Below are positions 10,313 to 18,003 of a DNA stretch of 25,000 nt, one piece after another. The notes beneath the pieces are model-generated. The model ran no database searches. It had not been told where the DNA came from and saw nothing but the letters and a program-made list of their open reading frames with translations. This stretch comes from Chromera velia. Its lineage: Eukaryota; Sar; Chromeraceae. The position numbers and the translations under genes were made by a program. The stretch is from contig JAHBMJ010001073.1 of NCBI GenBank assembly GCA_018398765.1, positions 73,568 through 98,567 of the forward strand, read 5' to 3'. How positions within the stretch are numbered: the stretch's first letter is position 1; each line of letters begins with the position of its first letter.

Positions 10313-12340
10313 CTATGAGAAAGAAGATTTTGGTTGCTGAGAAGGAGGCTGATCGGAGGCTGGAGAACTGTCACAAGATGATAAAACGGGGGGAGAGACA
10401 GCGGATTCTCCCGAATGGGTTTTCACAACATGAGACTGGGTGCGATTTCCTCGATGCTGCTTCTTCTGTTTGGCTGCTTTCAAACAAGCGGGGAGGTGCT
10501 CATTTGCGAGGACAACCGGAGAAGGAGACAACGGAGGGGATACAGGCGATGCAGGGTCTACCGCAACGGCCGCTGGAGACACAGAAGGGGAATTCAAAGC
10601 GGGTGGGGACTCGGGCGGGGAAGTCCTGTCTATCTCCAGAGGCAGAAAAAATAGATCATTTGCTGCACGGAGAAAATTGATAACGGTGGAGGGGAGTTCC
10701 AAGGATCCAGTCCGATAGTCAAATCGCGCGCCTAGTTTGATGAGACGCTGATTGCCGATGAGTGGGAGGGTGACTGCTTCTGTTTCCATGATGGACGGTT
10801 TCAACACAGCGGGCTGCCCATTTAGTTTGCAAGGAATGGTGGCACGGCGCCGCATCCTTACTTTCGTTCGACAAGCAGTAACAACGGAAAGAGGTGTCAG
10901 TAAATCAGTCTCAGTCCATTGCAACCCTGACTCTTCAGCATGCTTGTTCAGCCAGCCACAAGTACACGTAATGCCACTTGCACCTAGATCAAGCAAACAC
11001 ACAAAACCGTCAAAAGAGAAACCAGAAGAAACAGGAAGAGAAAAAGCTGACTGTGATAAATGCCCTACAGCGGCAGCTGCAGGGAAGGTCTCCGAATCTG
11101 CATCCGATGCCTCTGACTCATTCGTCTCGCCAGTTAGGGCCCCTCCCTGCTGACGAGCTCGCCCCTTCCCTGATTCTGTAGACTGTCTGCCCCTCTTTCC
11201 CTGCCCGCCCCCATTCCCGCCGGACCTGCCCCCACCTCCGCTGTAGCCGTAGGCTCTTAAGAGGGCAAAGTGGTCACGAGCGAGGTCACAGTCACCAGTC
11301 TTGTGTCCCCAGTGATCACAATCGCTGCAGTAGTGCTGTTTCAGGCACTCTTCGGGATGGTGGGTCTTGTGCTCACAGTGAGGGCGCTTGCGAGACGGCC
11401 CACTCGCATGGGGCTGAGGGTGGCCAGTGGAAGAGCGACCCGTTAGCTGCACGCCGTGCGTTTGTGCAGGAATGGACGGATTGGCAGGGAGACGGGAAAA
11501 ACAAGAGGGCTGGGCAAAGTGGCGGAATTTGGCTACCGCTGCACCATCATCTCCATCGAAAGGCACATGGGGGGCGATGCTGCTCTCGATATTCGCACGC
11601 ACAGTGCTGTCGGAAATGCCGTTGATGAGGACCAGGGAAGCGAGCTGCCCCTGACGGCGGGTGAGGGGGTCAAAGAGGGGAACGAGCTTCTTCTCTACCC
11701 TCCAAGTGCTGAGATCGGTTTTGTCTCCCACCCCGGACCACACAGGGACAATCTCTTCCTGCAACGAGAGACGGGAAATTTCTCGGCAGGCTGCTTTCAC
11801 CGTCTCGATGTACTTCTCAACGTTGGAGGAGTCGGAAGTGGACAGAGTAAAAAGGGAGCAGAAGTTTGTGAACATCCGCTTGTGTTCGGTTTCCCCCGAC
11901 GACTGCAAGATAACATTCTTGCAGTGTTCGACATCATCAGACGTGGGGGGAGAGAGATCTGAGATAAGATTGTAGAGCTCAGGATATTTTTGCAAACCCT
12001 GGCGGAATGCTGCTGCACGGATGTCTGACGGCGCACTCGCAGGCTGCAATTTGCAGTGGTCTTCAAACGCCTTGACAATCGTGACTCTACCCCCGTGAGT
12101 GTCCTTGAAGGGGAGCTTGCACTTCCATGGGGCGAATTTCCCCGTGTCAGTGGTGGGGGTGGGAGTGACTGTCGGAGACGGAACAGAAGCTAGAACAGAA
12201 GTGGACTGAGAAAGAAACAACTGCGCTAATTTGTTGAGATTGGCGGTCAACAAGTCTAAGTCAGAGGGGCTGGGGCTTTGATTAGAAGGGCTTTTGGAGA
12301 TAAAACGGCCATCGGCCCCTCGAGGTTGGTCTCCGTCCAT
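10313..12340 (-). CDS. copia Gag and aspartic protease polyprotein
   Basis: About 675 residues from the ATG at 12340 (MDGDQPRGADGRF). The frame is open back to 12415, but an ATG there would sit on the LTR/primer-site junction, so I prefer 12340. The N-terminal half is a Gag-type region that packages RNA. A zinc knuckle of form C-x2-C-x4-H-x4-C (CSDCDHWGHKTGDC) lies at 11288-11329. A Gly/Arg-rich stretch follows, then the retropepsin-like region. Its active-site motif reads D-L-G-A-S (10976-10990), where functional copia proteases have D-S/T-G-A-S. The C-terminal part is Pro/Ser-rich. The frame is intact to its TAG at 10313, but the Leu in the protease triplet probably abolishes cleavage. Confidence 0.85.
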   Translation of the reverse strand: MDGDQPRGADGRFISKSPSNQSPSPSDLDLLTANLNKLAQLFLSQSTSVLASVPSPTVTPTPTTDTGKFAPWKCKLPFKDTHGGRVTIVKAFEDHCKLQPASAPSDIRAAAFRQGLQKYPELYNLISDLSPPTSDDVEHCKNVILQSSGETEHKRMFTNFCSLFTLSTSDSSNVEKYIETVKAACREISRLSLQEEIVPVWSGVGDKTDLSTWRVEKKLVPLFDPLTRRQGQLASLVLINGISDSTVRANIESSIAPHVPFDGDDGAAVAKFRHFAQPSCFSRLPANPSIPAQTHGVQLTGRSSTGHPQPHASGPSRKRPHCEHKTHHPEECLKQHYCSDCDHWGHKTGDCDLARDHFALLRAYGYSGGGGRSGGNGGGQGKRGRQSTESGKGRARQQGGALTGETNESEASDADSETFPAAAAVGHLSQSAFSLPVSSGFSFDGFVCLLDLGASGITCTCGWLNKHAEESGLQWTETDLLTPLSVVTACRTKVRMRRRATIPCKLNGQPAVLKPSIMETEAVTLPLIGNQRLIKLGARFDYRTGSLELPSTVINFLRAANDLFFLPLEIDRTSPPESPPALNSPSVSPAAVAVDPASPVSPPLSPSPVVLANEHLPACLKAAKQKKQHRGNRTQSHVVKTHSGESAVSPPVLSSCDSSPASDQPPSQQPKSSFS

Positions 12341-12401
12341 CAGAGAGGGAAAGCTACACTCTGATACAGACCAACAGACCCTGAGAAGAAAGAGGAAAGA
12401 A

Positions 12402-12414
12402 CCAACTGCTACCA
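12402..12414 (-). other. Primer-binding site of the copia element
   Basis: Immediately after the 5' LTR the minus strand reads TGGTAGCAGTTGG. The first nine bases equal the complement of a typical initiator-Met tRNA 3' end, the usual copia primer. Position (directly next to the LTR CA end) and sequence agree. Confidence 0.8.
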
Positions 12415-12715
12415 TGAAGAGAACTAGAATGGTCCAGCTAAGGACATCAGTCTAGTCACTTACACGGTTCTCTATACAGGAATAATAATGCAAGATATTT
12501 GTCCGGCTTCTGCTCTCATCGATCGAGAGTTGTTCCATCGAATCATCCTGAGCATTTCACTGAGCAATTTCACAACATGGATTGACGCATGCATTTTCTC
12601 CGTCTCCGTAATGTCTCAAGCCGCGCCGCACCGATAGGCAACGCAGCAGCACGGGACCGGCCAAGTCGGGCTGACCAATGCATGCCCGCCTCCTCTCTAT
12701 AAGTGGCTGATTACA
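12415..12715 (-). repeat. 5' LTR of the copia element (right copy)
   Basis: 301 bp, TG...CA, matching 6588-6882. On the minus strand it begins TGTAATCAGCCACTTATAG, where CTTATAG may be a weak TATA-like element. It holds the six bases absent from the left copy (about 12656). Confidence 0.93.
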
Positions 12716-13142
12716 CTATCGGCCCCTTTTAGCTAGTAGCGAGTTACCGTCAGTTTGGTAACCATAAGATGGTAACCAGCGGACTTGAAGGCGTGTACCA
12801 TTACTATGGTAGTTCAAGGGAAAACTTAGGTAAAAACAGTTGCTAGACCTATTTTAAAGCCTGACCACTTAACTCATTAGCAGTTTAAAGCTCTGAAATG
12901 ATCATCCTAAAAGAGTATATGCTATACATAATGATATACTAGTTGGAGCGAGTTAGAGTTCAGTCATAAAATGATGAACATTGAATTTTACTAGGATAAA
13001 CTTTTGATCAATGTCAAAAATATGATTCTTACTAGCCTAAAATTGGTTATGTAAGTTAAGTTTGACTCAGAATATAGCCAAATCTGCCTGTTTTTAGCTA
13101 CTAGCACTACCATTTGAACACTACTACCGTAATCACAAAATT
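12716..13142. other. AT-rich non-coding DNA, interior of the repeat element
   Basis: No coding frame of note. Recurrent short words are visible: GGTAACC/GGTTACC-like pieces at about 12760 and 12775, and again at the edge of the next arm (13143); GCTAGTAGC at 12732 and GCTACTAGC near 13099. These suggest that the sequence was built from repeated or inverted pieces. Composition matches 6240-6587 and contrasts with the copia element. Confidence 0.45.
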
Positions 13143-13190
13143 GGTAACCAGGCGGCCTAGTGGCCACCTACCCCCCCGACACCCTAAGCT
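13143..13190. repeat. Inner inverted-repeat arm, left
   Basis: GGTAACC...CTAGTGGCC...TACCCCCCC.GACACCCTAAG pairs with the reverse complement of 14341-14379 (GGTTAC...TAAGTGGCC..TACCCCCC.GACACTCAAGG), roughly 75-80% alike with small gaps. The arms flank about 1.15 kb. Confidence 0.55.
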
Positions 13191-13839
13191 GTTCTTGAAA
13201 ACATTTTTTAAGATTGGATTTTTCAGCGGCATTTAATTTTAAGTTAGGATTTTTGAGCAGCGGCACCGTTTCGTGCTATTTCGTGCCGCCAAAATTTATT
13301 CCACTGTATGCGTATACGCCCCACTGTCGCACTGCTTTTACGAAGCACCGCGCGGCCCCGGAAACCACGGCCCCGGCATGTCTTTCTGCATGCAGGCGCG
13401 GTGTTTTTTTGAGGGCCCATCAGGCTGCGACATGCAGGCTCAAACGGCAACTGTGCAATACCTCAGAGGGCAGCGCAGTCGCGTATACTCACTCAGTTCG
13501 CAAATCATGCAACGGGTGTATTATGTGTTGTTCAGGTGTGTTACGTGTACGAAATTCAGAAAATAAATCTGAACGTTCAGGAATCTGCACAGCAGAGAAA
13601 AAAAAAAAATCTGAACGTTGGTCACTTTCTCTTGTCCATTCCTTTTTAATCCTCTTACCCTCTCTCTCAAACGTGGAGTTTCTGTTTCTGTTTCTGTTGA
13701 ACCTTCACATACTGAGCTTCCAGCTGATATCGTGTGACTGTCATAGACTGAGCATCGCTGAGTGTCTTGCTTCCTCTCGGACGAGTGCTTCCTTCGAATT
13801 CGCGTGTTGCTTGTTGAATCCCCTTTTCTTTCTGCAACC

Positions 13840-13980
13840 ATGCCTACCAACCCGGCATTTCTCATACAGCTGAACCGCGCCCTGTGGAGCGCCATCAAGA
13901 CTATCAAGAGCTTTGTTGTCTCAATAACTTTGCAGATTCCGGCCCTAAGGACTCAGACAGTGAATGATGCGTTGGCTTGA
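13840..13980 (+). CDS. Small ORF of 46 residues inside the inverted-repeat element
   Basis: The ATG sits in a good eukaryotic start context (GCAACCATGCC) behind about 200 bases of pyrimidine-rich, 5'-UTR-like DNA. The peptide begins MPTNPAFLIQLNRALW and ends in TVNDALA. It is amphipathic with a hydrophobic middle (KSFVVSITLQI), which could be a helix. I do not recognise it. It may be the 5' part of a captured host gene, a small element-encoded protein, or chance; the frame is open upstream to 13762. Codon use looks more host-like than the AT-rich DNA around it. Confidence 0.3.
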   Translation: MPTNPAFLIQLNRALWSAIKTIKSFVVSITLQIPALRTQTVNDALA

Positions 13981-14049
13981 ATGTTGTATGCATGAATGAA
14001 TACTTACAATTCATACATCACTGCTAAAACTAGAGAAAGTGTCACTAGT

Positions 14050-14066
14050 TTTTTTTTTTTTTTTTT
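14050..14066. repeat. Poly(T) run before the tandem repeat
   Basis: Seventeen Ts directly precede the 33-bp repeat array; on the minus strand it is a poly(A) after the array. Confidence 0.9.
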
Positions 14067-14067
14067 A

Positions 14068-14305
14068 AAGATATAAGCCTTGCATGCGGCGTAGCTTTTC
14101 AAGATATAGGATAAGCTCTTCTTACGGCATAGTTTTTCAAGATATACGCTCTGCTTGTGGCGTATAGCCTTTTAAGATATAGGCTCTGCTTGTGGCATAG
14201 CTTTTTAAGACATAGGCTCTGCTTGCAACACAGCTTTTCAAGATATAGGCCGCGCCTGCGGCGCAGCTTTTCAAAACATAGGCCGCGCCTGCGGCGCGGC
14301 GTTTC
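14068..14305. repeat. 33-bp tandem repeat, seven units
   Basis: Units start near 14068, 14101, 14139, 14174, 14207, 14240 and 14273 (spacing 33, 38, 35, 33, 33, 33). Each begins with AAGATATAGG or a close variant, carries a variable middle (CTCTGCTTGTGGC or CGCGCCTGCGGCGC), and ends GCTTTTC. The last two units hold the near-perfect hairpin GCCGCGCCTGCGGCGC. Thirty-three is a multiple of three, so a minus-strand frame reads an 11-residue repeat (K-S-C/Y-A-x-x-R/A-A-Y-I/V-L). I take this as a property of the satellite, not proof of a protein. Confidence 0.88.
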
Positions 14306-14340
14306 AAGAGTAGATTTTTGAGCGGCACAAAATTTTAAGT

Positions 14341-14420
14341 AGCCTTGAGTGTCAGGGGGGTACGGCCACTTAGTAACCGTCCTACTTTCGTTACTCCTAA
14401 CCGTACTGTGTAGTGCTAGG
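14341..14420. repeat. Right arm of the AT-rich inverted-repeat element
   Basis: Bases 14341-14379 pair with 13143-13190, and 14390-14413 pair with 6551-6573, in both cases inverted. Together they mark the right end of the older element. A further stretch (GATTTTTGAGCGGCA..ATTTTAAGT, 14312-14340) is a direct repeat of 13215-13260. Confidence 0.5.
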
Positions 14421-14961
14421 ATGAGTGAATGCATGAATGCATGAATGAAGAAATAGACGAATGAATGCACGCTGTATTAAAATCATCTATGCAACATGTT
14501 TTTTGCCGCTGTGCTATGTCCAATTAAAAACTTAAAAATACAGTACATGTTTTTCTTGACTCAGAGATTATGCTACAGTCTAAGACATAGTTATGACCCT
14601 TTTCACACAACACACTTGCTACTTGGGACTACTTAGTACAATTTTTGTAATAAAATATGCTACTTGGCACTTGTATGTTCCACAGTGTATGAACACATAA
14701 AAACAGGCTGACTGCAAACGCTTCAGGCTTATGCAGTGCTGATGTCCTTAGCGTACAACGACGATTTTTCTTTGCCTTTGCCCAGGCCTTTGCATCGTCC
14801 TCAAAAACCTGGCCCTATTCTACCCGTTTTTCTTTGATCCGATCTTCATTCCTCTTCCTGCTCAGCGGGTGAATGCATGCAATAGACTGTTTCCACCTGC
14901 ACGCATCTCTGTCGATTTCGCGCTTCATCATAGACTTCTTCAAAGTTTTGCTTCTCTTGGA
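14421..14961. other. Non-coding DNA between repeat element and minus-strand gene
   Basis: Starts with tandem TGAATGCA/TGAATGAA words and continues AT-rich to about 14700. The frame at 14846-14961 on the minus strand is open and acidic ([15 protein letters not shown]) and could be an alternative C-terminus of the gene ending at 14962, reached through another splice. Otherwise this is its 3' flank. Confidence 0.4.
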
Positions 14962-15741
14962 CTACGCCAGGGGTTGCTGGTTGAAGCACATCGCTATCAA
15001 CGAGGGGAAGTCGTGCATCACCCTGTCGTTGCTCTGAGGCGAAACCCTCACAGAGACCTTGAAGGAGGAAAGAAAATTCTTCAGAAGCCTCCAAATCTCC
15101 GGAGCCGTCTCCAACAGCAGGAGCCCTGCTGGTTTCTTCACTTTCGACAACTCTCTCTTTCTCGCATTCTCCGTCTCGTTGTCCTCCTTCTCCTTCCCCG
15201 CCCCCTCCTCCTCCGTCTCGTCTTCCTCCTTCTCCTTTCCCGCCCCCTCCTCCTTGGGCTCTGTCAGCTGGGCGAGATGATCAATCTGGTGCGCCGAGAG
15301 GCCCTTGGACAGGCCGACAAGAGAAGAGAAGACGTTGATGCCGCGTTCGCCCAACCAGCCAGCCAGATAACCGTTCTCAGCCGGGTGCATGGGAGAAATA
15401 GGCAGGCTGCGCAGTCTGCAGAAAGTGAGTGCACAATGAAGCGAACAAAAGAAAAGGAAGGAACACAGAAGAGCGAAAAACAACAGATCAGTAAGTACCA
15501 TGTGCCTTCTGAAAGAAAGAGAGAGAAAGAAAGAAAGAAAAGAAAGAAAGAAAGAAAGAGAAAGAAAGAAAGAAAGAAAGAAAGAAAGGAAGAAAGGAAG
15601 AAAGGAAGGAAGAAAGGAAGAAAGGAAGAAAGAAAGAAAGAAAAAAGAAAGAAAGAAAGAGAAAGAAAGAAAGAAAGAAAGAAAGAAAGGAAGGAAGGAA
15701 GGAAGGGAGGAAGGAAGGAAGGAAGAAAGAAAGAAAGAAAA

Positions 15742-15773
<32 letters not shown>

Positions 15774-15829
15774 GAAAGAAAGAAAGAAAGGAAGAAAGGA
15801 AGAAAGGAAGGAAGAAAGGAAGAAAGGAA

Positions 15830-15863
<34 letters not shown>

Positions 15864-16018
15864 GAAAGAAAAGAAAGAAAGAAAGAAAGAAAGAAAGGAA
15901 GGAAGGAAGGAAGGAAGGGAGGAAGGAAGGAAGGAAGGAAGAAAGAAAGAAAGAAAGAAAGAAGGAAAGAAAGAAAGAAAGAAAGAAAGGAAGGAAGAAA
16001 GAACGAAAGAAAGAAGGA

Positions 16019-16050
<32 letters not shown>

Positions 16051-17965
16051 AAAAAGAAAGAAAGAAAGAAAGAAAGAAAGAAGGAAAGAAAGAAAGAAAG
16101 AAAGAAAGAAAAGAAAGAAAGAAAGAAAGACCCATGCAGGACAGGAGACGAGACAGTCGAGAAAGGATATCTTTACAAGCTCATGTCCTGGAAGAATGTC
16201 ACGGCGGCTTCTCGATCATTCTCACATTAATTCTGCCGGAAGGAAGCCAGAATTATGAAAAAAAAAATGAATGAATGAATTAATTAATTAATTAATGAAT
16301 TTTTCTTTTTGTGTCTTGCTTGTCCCAGGCCAAACGCCACATAGGAAATGAATGAAGAAAGAGACAGAAGAAATCGACCTTGACCGGTCTTTCTACGAGA
16401 GCAACGCGAATCGAATGACCTCGAAGCTCCCATCTGGTTCTGCCCGGAGCTCAACGAAGACGGATGAAGCTCGCCAAATGCAGGACCTGCAAGTCGGCAC
16501 AAACAAAAACGAAAGAGTGATGTTCACTTCTAAGCGTTCTACCTTGATGGCAGCTGAGAACTCTCAAAATAATTCAAAGAAGAGATGAGATGAGAGACGG
16601 ATATAGAAGAGGATCAGGATTGAGCACTGAGAGAAAATGAATTAGAGAATCGAAAACTTCAAATATCTTCCGCTCATATTCTGCACCGCCCTGCCAGGGG
16701 TTCCTTCTCTCTGCAGAGTTCACAGCCCCCTGCCATGCTCTTCACTTCCTGTCGTGTCCTTGCAAGCGCGCCCAAGCAGGCGCAGACAGAGACACAGACA
16801 GAAAGAGAACCATCAAAAAGCTGCGGGGGCAGGCACCGAAGGGACCCACATTCCCCGAAATTTCCTTCCTTCCCTTCCCTTGTCTGTATCGAAAGCAATC
16901 CGCACATACGTGTGTGCACAGACTTTCATCTTCTTTGTCGGCAGACCCACGCACGCACGTGCAATCCCGATCAAGCCCAAGGCAGGCAGTCTGACCATCC
17001 TGCAGAAAGGGAAACAATGGGTTTCAATACACAAAATTACACGCCCAAAGGTGAAAGGCAATACAGAACCGCTATCTGCCAATGGACACACTGCTAGAAA
17101 GGCGAAGATTGTGAGCAGCGAAACAGACGGCACGTCGAAAGAACAAAGATGAACAGCTGATCGAAAATAGAAAAAAAACAGAGACATTCACCAGAGACAG
17201 TGACTCGAAAAACGTGAGTTGCCTACGGATTATGTATTTCTACCATCAAGAGAGACGATTTGAAATGTCTCCTTCCAGAGAAGCAAACACTCGTCAGATT
17301 CATGAATCCAGTCAGATAGAAAGTGAAGCTGCACAAGAAGAAACTGGGAGGGATACACTGTGGTCCTCTAACAGACCTCACAGGGGCTGCAGCGTCTTCG
17401 ATGGTTCCGGAGGTTATCGAATGAGGCGGCCCCATCCTGCGCAAACAGGGAGACAAACAGAAACACATACAAAAGGGAAGCAGTTGAGATCGGCTACGGC
17501 AGAGTGACACAAGAAGCACGTATACAACAGAAGAGGAGTAAACGAGAAAAGGACACAGATGAGAACAAGGACGGTCCTCCTGCCACATAGAGAGAAAGAC
17601 AGAGAGAAATATACAGAGAACAAGGCAGACAGAAAAACGCGCAGACATCTTGTTGACTGGGTTTTAAGTCCACGCTCTTCACAATTTTCGCCCCCAAAAT
17701 GCACCTTTTAGAAGAGAAACAAAGTAAAGTTTAGTGCAGACTGACTGTGCGTCCACCTCTCGCCTCACGTGTTTTGCCCTCCCATCAGTTTCCGCGGAGG
17801 ACCTGCCGTTTCTCGTCCCCTCACCCCCTTCCCCTTCTCCGACACTGCACACGCACACAAGAAACGGAAGGGGAGGGAGGGGAAAGATCTCTAGAGAAAC
17901 GGAAAGGTAAAGGACCTCGGGAGCCGACCCCTATGAGAGAAAACGAGAAAGACCGAACGGACAAA

Positions 17966-18003
<38 letters not shown>

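Larger units (their letters stand above)
6588..12715 (-). mobile_element. Degenerate Ty1/copia LTR retrotransposon
   Basis: The element is bounded by direct LTRs (6588-6882 and 12415-12715), each TG...CA on both strands. Transcription runs on the minus strand, so the right LTR is the 5' one. Order: LTR, primer-binding site, gag with zinc knuckle, aspartic protease, integrase, reverse transcriptase, RNase H, polypurine tract, LTR. Integrase before reverse transcriptase defines the copia superfamily. Gag, protease and integrase share one frame; reverse transcriptase and RNase H share another, with a frame change at about 9420-9428. Further lesions are stops at 10313-10315 (possibly the natural gag stop), 10127-10129, 9238-9240, 9223-9225, 7603-7605 and 7312-7314. 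No target-site duplication is obvious: CTTAG lies left and CTATC right. The element is therefore non-autonomous. Confidence 0.93.

Noticed and set aside
13214..13873. 219-residue + strand ORF
   Set aside because: No protein-like pattern; it crosses repeat arms and UTR-like DNA and lacks a family match I can name.
14068..14305. CRISPR-like array
   Set aside because: Units are head-to-tail with no constant-length unique spacers, and the context is eukaryotic.
14846..14961. Alternative acidic C-terminus of the minus-strand gene
   Set aside because: Needs a 28-nt intron or a frameshift near 15060; kept only as an alternative.
15488..16135. Minus-strand ORF of Phe/Leu/Ser repeats, like a membrane protein
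   Set aside because: It is the (CTTT)n strand of the microsatellite.
14869..16230. Long + strand ORF (453 residues), Lys/Arg/Glu-rich in its second half
   Set aside because: Most of it is the polypurine tract translated; the first part is antisense to a better-supported exon at 14962-15415.
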